Shown piece after piece: positions 42,570 through 50,250 of a stretch of 64,000 nt of DNA. The translations under genes were made by a program, and so were the position numbers. Under the pieces are notes generated by a model. The model did no database searches and was not told the DNA's origin. It saw only the letters and a program-made list of their open reading frames with translations. Numbering within the stretch: position 1 is the first letter of the stretch; every line of letters starts with the position of its first letter. Location of the stretch: NCBI GenBank assembly GCA_964655525.1, contig CAZZNE010000005.1, positions 71,598-135,597 of the forward strand, written 5' to 3'. Source of the stretch: DLAJ01 sp964655525. Lineage in GTDB: Bacteria; Bacillota; Clostridia; Lachnospirales; Lachnospiraceae.

Positions 42570-44540
42570 ATGGGGAAGCAAATGGAACAGGAAAAGCAAA
42601 AAAAGAATAAGCAAAAAACGGGAGAAAAGAAACAATATATTCTGACCATTCTTTTTACGCTGCTCGCGCTGGCGGGAATGGTGACTTATAATTTTATTAC
42701 CTTTTATTCCAACGCTGTTTCCGATATGATCGCGGTTGGAGAAAGCTCGCTGGCGCAGGAGTCGGAGCAGCTGCGGGGCTATCTCACAAAGGGAATGGAT
42801 GTATTACAGGTAACGGCGATCACAGTGGAGTATATGATGCAGAACGGTGCGGATGCGGAGGAGATCGAGAAATTTCTAGTGGCGGAATCCGAGCGCTATC
42901 AGCAGGATATCGATCCGAATTTTTCGGGAATCTATGGTGTGTTTGACGGGGAGTATCTGGATGGCAGCGGATGGGTGCCGGATGAGGACTATGTGCCACA
43001 AGAGCGTGTCTGGTATTTGGAGGCACAGGCTGCGGGGGGCGCGCCGACGGTAGTGTCTCCCTATCTGGATGCGCAGACAAATACGATCATGATGTCCGTC
43101 AGTCAGATGCTCTGCGATCATGAAAGTGTGCTTTCTTTTGATATTGTGCTTGATCAGATTCAGATGATCACGCGGAATATCCGGCTCAATCGTATGGGTT
43201 ACGGCTTTGTCGTTGACGGGCAGGGATTGGTCGTGGCGCATACCAATTTGGCGGAGCGTGGGAGAAATTATATGCTGGATGAGGACATGTCTGAACTGCT
43301 CTCCCGGGTATATGAGGAGCAGAGGACTACGTTCAAGACGCGTATTTATGGGGAAAAATGTACGGTTTTCACAGATACGGTTATGGATGACTGGCATGTT
43401 GTGATGATCGTAAACAATACAAGACTTTTTGAGTCTGTCCGGAGTATGATCGTGCGGAATGCGATGATCTGCATTTTTGTTTTTATCATCATACTGTTTT
43501 TTTGTACGCTGGCGTTCAAACGCGTCCACGTTCATATGCAAAATGCGGAGGAGAGCCGGCGAAACGTAGAAAGGATGAATGAGACGACCCTGCGTACGCT
43601 GGCGCGGGCGATTGATGCGAAGGACCGCTATACAAACGGACATTCCCAGCGTGTAGCAAAGTATGCGGCGGAGATTGCTAGACGCATGGGAAAGGATGAG
43701 GACTATCAGGATAAGATTTATCATGCAGGACTATTGCATGACATCGGTAAGATTCACATTCCCGATGCGATCATCACGAAACCGGCGCGTTTAACGGATG
43801 AGGAATTTGCTTTTATTAAGCTTCATCCCGTGTCGGGCTATTACATATTACGGGACATTCAGGAAAACGATATGGTGGTACAGGGTGCGAAGTGGCACCA
43901 TGAACGCTATGACGGAAATGGTTATCCGAACGGATTGGTAGGCGAGGATATTCCCGAGGTTGCGCGGATCATTGGGGTGGCGGATGCCTATGACGCCATG
44001 ACCTCCAACAGAAGTTATCGTCAGGTCATGCCGCAGGAGAAGGTGCGTGCGGAGATTGAAAAAGGAAAGGGAACTCAGTTTGACGCTCAAATTGCGGAAA
44101 TCATGCTGCAGATGATGGACGAGGATACGGATTATCAGATGCGCCATCGGACAGATTTACAGTGGAATATTTTGGCGATAGACGATGAGCCGGACAGCTT
44201 GGAACAGATAGAGCTTGCGTTAAAAGATGAGCCGGATTATAAGCTATATAAGGAGACGTCAGGTAGAATCGCGTTAGAGCGAATGGGGAAAATATCATTT
44301 GACATGGTTCTTTTGGATGTGCAGATGCCGGATATGGATGGGTTTACGGTTTACCGGCAGATGAGACAGCAAATGAAATTGACTGCACCGGTCATTTTTT
44401 TAACGTCGGACAAATCTTTTAAGACCATCGAGCAATTAAACGCGCTGGATGCAGAAGGTTATCTGGTGAAACCGTTTATGCCGCAGGTACTTTTGGAAAT
44501 GCTGCACAGTGTGCTGCAGGAAAAGGAAGGAGAGCGGTAA
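42570..44540 (+). CDS. Membrane sensor HD-GYP phosphodiesterase with C-terminal receiver
   Basis: A 656-residue protein: membrane helix near 22-45, an extracellular dCache-like sensor (about 50-285, with VWYLEAQAAGGAPTVVSPYLD), a second membrane helix near 293-315, then an HD-GYP domain (about 340-515). The HD motif is GLLHDIGKIHIPDAI, and the GYP signature HHERYDGNGYP is intact, so c-di-GMP hydrolysis is expected. A response-regulator receiver follows at about 533-650 (ILAIDDEPDSLE, LLDVQMPDMDG, LVKPF). Receivers usually precede HD-GYP; here it is at the C terminus. It is a likely partner of the PilZ protein in the flagellar operon. Confidence 0.9.
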   Translation: MGKQMEQEKQKKNKQKTGEKKQYILTILFTLLALAGMVTYNFITFYSNAVSDMIAVGESSLAQESEQLRGYLTKGMDVLQVTAITVEYMMQNGADAEEIEKFLVAESERYQQDIDPNFSGIYGVFDGEYLDGSGWVPDEDYVPQERVWYLEAQAAGGAPTVVSPYLDAQTNTIMMSVSQMLCDHESVLSFDIVLDQIQMITRNIRLNRMGYGFVVDGQGLVVAHTNLAERGRNYMLDEDMSELLSRVYEEQRTTFKTRIYGEKCTVFTDTVMDDWHVVMIVNNTRLFESVRSMIVRNAMICIFVFIIILFFCTLAFKRVHVHMQNAEESRRNVERMNETTLRTLARAIDAKDRYTNGHSQRVAKYAAEIARRMGKDEDYQDKIYHAGLLHDIGKIHIPDAIITKPARLTDEEFAFIKLHPVSGYYILRDIQENDMVVQGAKWHHERYDGNGYPNGLVGEDIPEVARIIGVADAYDAMTSNRSYRQVMPQEKVRAEIEKGKGTQFDAQIAEIMLQMMDEDTDYQMRHRTDLQWNILAIDDEPDSLEQIELALKDEPDYKLYKETSGRIALERMGKISFDMVLLDVQMPDMDGFTVYRQMRQQMKLTAPVIFLTSDKSFKTIEQLNALDAEGYLVKPFMPQVLLEMLHSVLQEKEGER

Positions 44541-44544
44541 TGGC

Positions 44545-45060
44545 ATGATGGAGCATGAAAATTCTGAAACATCAAGTGATATGTGTGCGATGGCGGAAGA
44601 AATATCCGAGACTGTCTTGGAGCTTTCCTGTAATGTGGATGATATGACGGCGGAGGACATTGGCTTTGCCATTGAGCGACTTTATGAGAGCGGTGCGCTG
44701 GAGGTTTACACGATACCTGTCGGCATGAAGAAGAATCGTCCGGGCACACTGCTGCGTGTCGTGTGTACGGAATCACGAAAGCAGTCGCTTGTGGAATGTC
44801 TGTTTCGTCATACGAGCACGATCGGTATTCGGGAAACAGCAACGCGCCGCTACATTTTAAAGCGCCAAATGGAGACTTTGCAAACGCCTTACGGGGATGT
44901 GCGCGTTAAATCGGTAAGCGGCTACGGTGTATCGCGGCAAAAATACGAATACGAGGATCTTGCGCGTATTGCAAGAGAGCGTGGGATTGGACTTTCCGAG
45001 GTGCGGCGGCTGCTGCAGGAAGAAGTCGGTGAGCATGATACGTGCAGCGCGAAAGAATAA
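44545..45060 (+). CDS. Orphan LarC C-terminal-domain (LarC2-like) protein
   Basis: A 171-residue protein resembling only the C-terminal part of LarC, the CTP-dependent nickel-insertion enzyme of the nickel-pincer cofactor pathway: ELSCNVDDMTAEDIGFAIERL, YTIPVGMKKNRPGTLL, and ETATRRYILKRQMETL. LarC1, LarB, LarE and LarA are not in this window. ATG codons at 44545 and 44548 both follow GGAAGGAGAG; I take the first. It starts 4 bases after the HD-GYP gene stop. Whether it is active alone is unknown; it could be a remnant or a separately evolved domain. Confidence 0.75.
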   Translation: MMEHENSETSSDMCAMAEEISETVLELSCNVDDMTAEDIGFAIERLYESGALEVYTIPVGMKKNRPGTLLRVVCTESRKQSLVECLFRHTSTIGIRETATRRYILKRQMETLQTPYGDVRVKSVSGYGVSRQKYEYEDLARIARERGIGLSEVRRLLQEEVGEHDTCSAKE

Positions 45061-45072
45061 ACGAAAACAATG

Positions 45073-45101
45073 TTGACTTTTTGCCGGAAATTTCTTACAC
45101 T
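45073..45101 (+). promoter_or_regulatory. Sigma-A promoter of the TrpB2-type gene
   Basis: TTGACT at 45073-45078, a 17-base spacer and TACACT at 45096-45101. Transcription would begin near 45108, so the message would open with the palindrome at 45106-45132 and then the leader element at 45152-45201. Confidence 0.65.
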
Positions 45102-45105
45102 TTAA

Positions 45106-45132
45106 GGAAACACCGATTTAATCAGTGTTTCC
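45106..45132 (+). repeat. 27-bp palindrome, copy 1 (leader of the TrpB2-type gene)
   Basis: GGAAACACCGATT and AATCAGTGTTTCC flank a single T, one mismatch. The same 27-bp sequence, with one base changed to make it perfect, forms the core of the inverted repeat at 53873-53913. Confidence 0.8.
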
Positions 45133-45151
45133 ATATATGCTCACCATATAA

Positions 45152-45201
45152 GCGATCATTTGTGCTGACACCCAAATTCATGGGCGTTGGCAGCATGGAG
45201 G
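45152..45201 (+). promoter_or_regulatory. Leader element copy A, ending in the ribosome binding site
   Basis: A 50-base element shared with 52885-52933 (copy B). Identical blocks are ATTTGTGCTGAC, CCCAAATTC, GGGC and CAGCATGGAGG. TGCTG can pair with CAGCA around an inner CCC/GGG stem, placing a hairpin directly before GGAGG. It lies 6 bases before the ATG at 45208. A cis-regulatory RNA role is inferred. Confidence 0.55.
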
Positions 45202-45207
45202 AAGAAC

Positions 45208-46593
45208 ATGATGTCAGAGAAAGTAATACCGTATAAGATTTATCTGGAAGAAAGCGAGATGCCCAAACAGTGGTACAATGTCCGCGCTGATATGAAGAAT
45301 AAGCCGGCGCCTCTCTTAAATCCGGGTACGTTACAACCGATGACGTTTGAGGAGCTGCAGGGAGTATTCTGCGACGAACTCGTAAAGCAGGAGTTGAATG
45401 ACACGGATGCATACATTGATATTCCGCAGGAAATTCTGGATTTTTACAAGATGTATCGTCCGTCGCCGTTAGTCAGGGCGTATTGCCTGGAGAAAAAACT
45501 GGACACACCGGCGAAGATCTACTATAAATTCGAAGGAAATAATACGAGCGGAAGCCATAAACTCAATTCCGCCATTGCGCAGGCGTATTATGCGAAAAAA
45601 CAAGGGCTTAAGGGTGTCACGACGGAGACCGGAGCCGGTCAGTGGGGAACGGCGCTCTCCATGGCATGTTCCTATTTTGATTTGGACTGTCATGTTTACA
45701 TGGTCAAAGTTTCCTATGAGCAGAAACCGTTCCGCCGTGAAGTCATGCGTACGTATGGCGCGCAGGTAACACCGTCCCCGTCCGATACCACGAATGTGGG
45801 ACGTAAGATTTTAGCGGAATTTCCCGGTACTACGGGAAGCCTCGGCTGCGCCATTTCCGAGGCGGTGGAGGCTGCTACCTCAAAGGAAGGCTATCGTTAT
45901 GTACTGGGAAGCGTGCTGTCACAGGTATTGCTTCATCAGTCCATTATCGGTGAGGAGACCAAGGCGGCGCTCAGAAAATATGACATCAAACCGGATATGA
46001 TCATCGGCTGTGCGGGCGGCGGCTCCAATCTGGGCGGATTGATCTCACCCTTTGTCGGTGAAAAGCTGCGCGGTGAGGCGGATTATCGGATCATCGCGGT
46101 AGAACCGGCGTCCTGTCCGAGTCTGACCCGGGGAAAATATGTATATGATTTCTGCGATACGGGCAAGGTATGCCCCCTTGCGAAGATGTATACGCTGGGA
46201 AGCGGCTTTATCCCTGCACCGAATCATGCCGGCGGGCTGCGGTATCATGGCATGAGTTCCATTGTGTCACAGTTATATGACGACGGACTGATCGAGGCGA
46301 CCAGCGTCGAGCAAACCGCAGTATTTCAGGCGGCGGAGCAGTTTGCAAGAGTGGAGGGCATTCTTCCGGCACCGGAGAGCTCGCATGCGATCAAGGTCGC
46401 GATCGATGAAGCGTTAAAATGCAAGGAGACCGGAGAGGAAAAGACGATCGTCTTTGGACTGACGGGTACCGGCTATTTTGATATGGTGGCTTACGGAAAG
46501 TTCCATGACGGAGAAATGTCCGATTATATTCCCACGGACGAAGATCTTGCAAAGGGATTCGAGGGAATTCCTTCATTTCCGGGGAATGAATGA
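45208..46593 (+). CDS. TrpB2-type tryptophan synthase beta-like enzyme
   Basis: A PLP-dependent enzyme of 461 residues, clearly the TrpB2 type (longer, with N-terminal VIPYKIYLEESEMPKQWYNV). The PLP lysine is Lys118 in GSHKLNSA; the phosphate-binding Gly-rich loop is CAGGGSNLGG; ETGAGQWG and GRPSPL-like YRPSPLVRA are present. TrpB2 makes tryptophan from indole and serine and often lies outside trp operons, as here: no trpA or trpC nearby. The start at 45208 follows the GGAGG of the leader element; a TTG at 45187 would begin inside that element. Confidence 0.93.
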   Translation: MMSEKVIPYKIYLEESEMPKQWYNVRADMKNKPAPLLNPGTLQPMTFEELQGVFCDELVKQELNDTDAYIDIPQEILDFYKMYRPSPLVRAYCLEKKLDTPAKIYYKFEGNNTSGSHKLNSAIAQAYYAKKQGLKGVTTETGAGQWGTALSMACSYFDLDCHVYMVKVSYEQKPFRREVMRTYGAQVTPSPSDTTNVGRKILAEFPGTTGSLGCAISEAVEAATSKEGYRYVLGSVLSQVLLHQSIIGEETKAALRKYDIKPDMIIGCAGGGSNLGGLISPFVGEKLRGEADYRIIAVEPASCPSLTRGKYVYDFCDTGKVCPLAKMYTLGSGFIPAPNHAGGLRYHGMSSIVSQLYDDGLIEATSVEQTAVFQAAEQFARVEGILPAPESSHAIKVAIDEALKCKETGEEKTIVFGLTGTGYFDMVAYGKFHDGEMSDYIPTDEDLAKGFEGIPSFPGNE

Positions 46594-46647
46594 GATCGGA
46601 TGTTAATTTGTAATGTGAGAGATTACAATTTGAAAGATGAAATTTGA

Positions 46648-46676
46648 TTTGAGACTGCTGTAATAGCAGTCTCAAA
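46648..46676 (+). terminator. Hairpin after the TrpB2-type gene
   Basis: TTTGAGACTGCT (46648-46659) pairs perfectly with AGCAGTCTCAAA (46665-46676) around GTAAT. The downstream T content is weak (CTATTTCT), so termination is likely but not certain. Confidence 0.6.
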
Positions 46677-46697
46677 CTATTTCTGCGTGTTTTCCTA

Positions 46698-46726
46698 TTG
46701 TCAAAAAAATATCAATGTGGTATGAT
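46698..46726 (+). promoter_or_regulatory. Sigma-A promoter of the pantothenate/CoA genes
   Basis: TTGTCA at 46698-46703, a 17-base spacer and TATGAT at 46721-46726, about 50 bases before the ATG at 46777. No riboswitch-like fold is evident in the short leader. Confidence 0.75.
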
Positions 46727-46776
46727 GACACCGTATTGTATCTCAGACAGAGAATAATAACAGGAGGATTTGTACC

Positions 46777-47601
46777 ATGAAAAATGAAAAGACCTATGAA
46801 CTGGTGCTTACGGCACTGTTCACCGCCATAATCGTGATTATGGCATTCACCCCGCTGGGATATATCCCGCTTGTAGTCATCAATGCGACGATCATTCATA
46901 TCCCGGTTATCCTTGGAGCGCTATTTCTCGGACCGAAGAAAGGTGCATTTTTTGGATTCGTATTTGGTTTGACCAGCTTTCTCAACAACACGTTTAAGGC
47001 AGTTACGGCATCGGCGTTTGTTTTTTCGCCTGTCTTAGCCTACAATGTAGTCGGCATCTCCGGTATCTTCAAAAGCTTATATATCTGCTTTGTGCCGAGA
47101 ATCTTAGTCGGCGTGGTTCCTTATTTTATCTACATTCTGATCCGCAAAGCGCTTAAGAGCGGACAGAAAGCAGGCAGAATTGTTGTGAATGTGCTGGCAT
47201 CTTTGATTTTGTTTATTTCCGTCAGGGCATTTTTGATCAGATTGTTTCCGGAGACGCTCAGCGCGCTTGTATGCACCCTGATCGGTCTGGCAGCAGGAGT
47301 GGTACTTATGATCGTGCTTACGGTCAGCGGCAGTAAAAAGAACTCAGTCAGCATTGCGCTCGCATATGCGGGATTAGCAGGAGCTTTTACCAATACGCTG
47401 TTTGTCATGAGCGGAATTTTTATTTTGTATAAAGACGCTTATGCAAAGGCGGTCGGTGTGGCAGGCGAGGCGGTCTTGGATGTCATTATGGGTGTTGTGA
47501 CGTTCAATGGTATCGTGGAAGCTGTTGTGGCGGCAATCATTGTGGCAGGTGTCGGCTATGCGCTGTCAAGGGTAAAACCGGTCTATGACCGCGGGCAATG
47601 A
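46777..47601 (+). CDS. ECF transporter S component, probably pantothenate (PanT-like)
   Basis: A 274-residue, very hydrophobic protein with about eight predicted helices. The N-terminal half has the S-component pattern: TALFTAIIVIMAFTPLGYIP near residues 12-31, and FLGPKKGAFFGFVFGLTSFL near 51-70. It would bind a vitamin and use shared EcfA/EcfT for uptake. Genes for pantothenate kinase and CoaBC follow directly, so pantothenate is the best guess. It is longer than typical S components (180-200) because of extra helices in the second half. The AGGAGG-type ribosome binding site is strong. Confidence 0.82.
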   Translation: MKNEKTYELVLTALFTAIIVIMAFTPLGYIPLVVINATIIHIPVILGALFLGPKKGAFFGFVFGLTSFLNNTFKAVTASAFVFSPVLAYNVVGISGIFKSLYICFVPRILVGVVPYFIYILIRKALKSGQKAGRIVVNVLASLILFISVRAFLIRLFPETLSALVCTLIGLAAGVVLMIVLTVSGSKKNSVSIALAYAGLAGAFTNTLFVMSGIFILYKDAYAKAVGVAGEAVLDVIMGVVTFNGIVEAVVAAIIVAGVGYALSRVKPVYDRGQ

Positions 47602-47654
47602 GCCGGACGGGCATGGGCAGACTGTTACATAAAAAAAGAAAGCAGGAAGCGGGA

Positions 47655-48431
47655 ATGATATTAGCGATTGACATCGGGAATACCAATATTGTGATCGGAT
47701 GTATCGAGGGAGAGCAGGTGAGATTTGTGGAACGTGTGTCCACAAATCTCTCCAAAACAGAACTGGAGTATGTGGTGGAGTTTCGAACGTTATTCGAGCT
47801 TTATCATATCGGACTGAAGGACATTACGGGGAGCATCATATCCTCTGTTGTTCCGCCGCTCAATAATATTGTGAAGGCGGCGCTTGAGAAGTTGTTCCAT
47901 AAGGCACCACTGTTAGTAGGACCGGGAGTGAAGACCGGGCTGAATATTCTGATGGATAATCCGGGACAGCTCGGCTCCGATCTGGTAGTAAATGCGGTTG
48001 CCGGACTGCACTATTACGGTGCGCCCATTATCATGATCGATATGGGAACGGCGACCACCATCAGCGTGGTGGATGAAAAGAAAAATTATATCGGCGGCAT
48101 GATTCTGCCGGGAGTCAAGGTATCTTTGGATTCTTTAGTCAGCAGGACATCCCAGCTTCCGCGGATTTCTCTGGAAGCACCGAAGAAAGTGATCGGGAAA
48201 AATACCATTGACTGTATGAAAAGCGGTATCGTGATGGGGCAGGCGGCATGCTTAGACGGCATGATCGAGCGCATCTTTGAGGAGCTTGGCTATGAAGCGC
48301 CCGTGGTGGCGACCGGAGGGCTGTCCGGAAGCATTGTACCCTATTGTAAGAAAAAAATTGTTTATGACAATGAACTGACATTGAAAGGCTTAAATCTGAT
48401 CTATCAGAAGAATGTGGATATAGAAAGATGA
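47655..48431 (+). CDS. coaX: Type III pantothenate kinase CoaX
   Basis: CoaX phosphorylates pantothenate in the first committed step of CoA synthesis. ATG 47655 gives MILAIDIGNTNIVIGCIEG, the normal CoaX start with the ATP-binding DxGNTN; longer in-frame forms from 47598 overlap the previous gene and have no homology. Other motifs: DNPGQLGSDLVVNAV, MIDMGTATTISVVD and GGMILPGVKVSLDSL, all conserved. The length of 258 residues is standard. It follows the transporter gene and precedes coaBC. Confidence 0.95.
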   Translation: MILAIDIGNTNIVIGCIEGEQVRFVERVSTNLSKTELEYVVEFRTLFELYHIGLKDITGSIISSVVPPLNNIVKAALEKLFHKAPLLVGPGVKTGLNILMDNPGQLGSDLVVNAVAGLHYYGAPIIMIDMGTATTISVVDEKKNYIGGMILPGVKVSLDSLVSRTSQLPRISLEAPKKVIGKNTIDCMKSGIVMGQAACLDGMIERIFEELGYEAPVVATGGLSGSIVPYCKKKIVYDNELTLKGLNLIYQKNVDIER

Positions 48432-48443
48432 AGGGGAAGACTC

Positions 48444-48499
48444 CAAAAGAAAAATCTTTGATTTTTCTTTTGCAAGTTTGTGCCTGTGCACAAACTTGC
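48444..48499 (+). repeat. Two adjacent perfect hairpins between coaX and coaBC
   Basis: Hairpin 1 (48444-48472) is a 13-bp stem, CAAAAGAAAAATC with its complement, around TTT. Hairpin 2 (48472-48499) is a 12-bp stem, GCAAGTTTGTGC with its complement, around CTGT. They share one base and are 29 and 28 nt long. There is no trailing T-run. Confidence 0.85.
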
Positions 48500-48526
48500 G
48501 GATTATGTTAGAAAGGAAGGCTTTAA

Positions 48527-49735
48527 ATGGTAGCAGGCAAACATATCGTGCTCGGGGTAACGGGCAGTATCGCTGCTTATAAAATTGCATCGCTTGCCAG
48601 TATGCTGGTCAAGCAGAAGGCGGATGTGACTGTGATCATGACGCCGAATGCCACGAATTTCATTCATCCGATCACCTTTGAGTCACTGACCGGGCATAAA
48701 TGTCTCGTGGATACGTTTGACAGAAATTTTGAGTTTCAGGTGGAGCATGTGTCTTTGGCAAAACAGACGGATGTTTTTCTTGTGGCGCCCGCATCGGCAA
48801 ATGTGATCGCGAAGGCGGCGCATGGGATCGCCGATGACATGCTGACGACCACGCTGCTCGCATGTACCTGCCCGAAACTGTTTGCGCCTGCAATGAACAC
48901 TAGAATGTATCAAAATCCGGTGGTGCAGGATAATATGAAGACGCTCGCTCATTATGGGATGGAAGTAATCACACCGGCGTGCGGTTATTTGGCGTGCGGG
49001 GACACGGGAGAGGGCAAGATGCCGGAGCCGGAGGTGCTTTTTGATTATATCGTAAAAGCGCTGACGCCGAAGGATATGGCAGGTAAAAAGGTACTCGTCA
49101 CGGCAGGTCCCACGCAGGAGAGGCTCGATCCGGTACGCTATATCAGCAATCATTCTACAGGAAAGATGGGTTATGCCATCGCAAGGCAGGCGATGATGCG
49201 GGGGGCGGAAGTGACGCTTGTGTCAGGAAAAGTGAATTTGCAGCCGCCGATAGGGGTGCGGATGGTGCCCGTGGTATCTGCGGCGGATATGGCGCAGGCA
49301 GTCAAAGAAGCGGCGCCCGAGCAGGATATCATCATTAAGGCGGCAGCAGTGGCAGACTATCGTCCACGTGTGATCGCGGATGAGAAGCTCAAGAAAAAAG
49401 AAGAAGAAATGTCCATTGAGCTGGAACGAACAGAGGATATCCTTGCTTATCTAGGAGCGCATCGCAGAGAAGGGCAGTTTTTGTGCGGTTTTTCCATGGA
49501 GACAGAAAACATGGTAGAAAATTCACGCGCAAAACTGGAAAAGAAGAAGCTGGATATGATCGTCGCCAATAATCTGAAACAGGAAGGCGCGGGATTCGGA
49601 ACCAATACCAATGTGGTGACATTTCTGACAAAAGAGGAAACGGTGGAGCTGCCGATGATGAGCAAGGAGGAAGTGGCTGACAGGCTGCTTGACCATATTT
49701 TGAACATGATAAGGAAAACGGAGAGCATGCGATGA
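48527..49735 (+). CDS. coaBC: Bifunctional CoaBC (phosphopantothenoylcysteine synthetase/decarboxylase)
   Basis: CoaBC joins cysteine to phosphopantothenate and decarboxylates the product. The N-terminal CoaC flavoprotein domain (about 1-180) has VTGSIAAYK, catalytic His in VEHVSLAKQTD, the PASAN motif (LVAPASANVIAK) and the clamp Cys in PACGYLACGDTGEGKMPEP. The C-terminal CoaB domain (about 185-395) has GPTQERLDPVRYISNHSTGKMG and AAAVADYRP. All key residues are present. GGAAGG lies 7 bases before the ATG. The stop overlaps the next start by 4 bases. Confidence 0.96.
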   Translation: MVAGKHIVLGVTGSIAAYKIASLASMLVKQKADVTVIMTPNATNFIHPITFESLTGHKCLVDTFDRNFEFQVEHVSLAKQTDVFLVAPASANVIAKAAHGIADDMLTTTLLACTCPKLFAPAMNTRMYQNPVVQDNMKTLAHYGMEVITPACGYLACGDTGEGKMPEPEVLFDYIVKALTPKDMAGKKVLVTAGPTQERLDPVRYISNHSTGKMGYAIARQAMMRGAEVTLVSGKVNLQPPIGVRMVPVVSAADMAQAVKEAAPEQDIIIKAAAVADYRPRVIADEKLKKKEEEMSIELERTEDILAYLGAHRREGQFLCGFSMETENMVENSRAKLEKKKLDMIVANNLKQEGAGFGTNTNVVTFLTKEETVELPMMSKEEVADRLLDHILNMIRKTESMR

Positions 49736-50250
49736 TATTTGACCGTTTCTATCCCGATGAAGATGTGGACAGCGTCTATGATATTGATTTTGAGAAGAGA
49801 AAAGAGCAGGGCGTAACGGGCGTGCTGTTTGATATTGATAATACGTTAGTGCCGCACGGAGCGCCTGCGGATGAGCGCGCAAAGAAGCTGTTTGCAAAAC
49901 TGGGCAGACTCGGTATGCAGGTTGTTTTTATTTCCAACAATAAAGAGCCTCGCGTGAAGATGTTCCGTGACGGCGTAAACTATGGCACGTACATCTATAA
50001 GGCGGGCAAGCCGAATCCGAAGAATTATCGGGAAGCGATGCGGCGGATGCATTCGGATGAGACGAATACGCTGTTTATCGGAGATCAGCTTTTTACGGAC
50101 GTCTGGGGTGCAAAGCGCGCCGGAATCCATACGATCCTCGTAAAGCCGATCCATCCGAAGGAGGAGATTCAGATCGTCTTAAAGCGCAGACTTGAGGCGG
50201 TCGTGTTGTTTTTTTACCGCAGAAAAAAGAAAAAAGGGGAGAAAGCATGA
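49732..50250 (+). CDS. YqeG-family HAD phosphatase
   Basis: A 172-residue HAD-IIIA phosphatase of the YqeG family. The nucleophile motif DIDNTLVPHG has Asp34 and Asp36; motif II is FISNNKEPR; motif III/IV is YKAGKPNPKNYREAM and FIGDQLFTDVWGAKRAG. Substrate is not known for bacterial YqeG; the family commonly neighbours aroE and other housekeeping genes in Firmicutes, as it does here. The C terminus is basic (RRKKKKGEKA). It overlaps coaBC and aroE by 4 bases each, implying one transcript. Confidence 0.9.
   Translation: MIFDRFYPDEDVDSVYDIDFEKRKEQGVTGVLFDIDNTLVPHGAPADERAKKLFAKLGRLGMQVVFISNNKEPRVKMFRDGVNYGTYIYKAGKPNPKNYREAMRRMHSDETNTLFIGDQLFTDVWGAKRAGIHTILVKPIHPKEEIQIVLKRRLEAVVLFFYRRKKKKGEKA

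Noticed and set aside
44509..44545. Programmed frameshift joining LarC1 and LarC2
   Set aside because: The upstream gene is an HD-GYP-receiver protein and no LarC1 sequence exists in any frame here.
45060..45208. T-box or tryptophan leader peptide controlling the TrpB2-type gene
   Set aside because: No T-box consensus, specifier loop, anti-terminator or Trp-codon-rich short frame can be seen.
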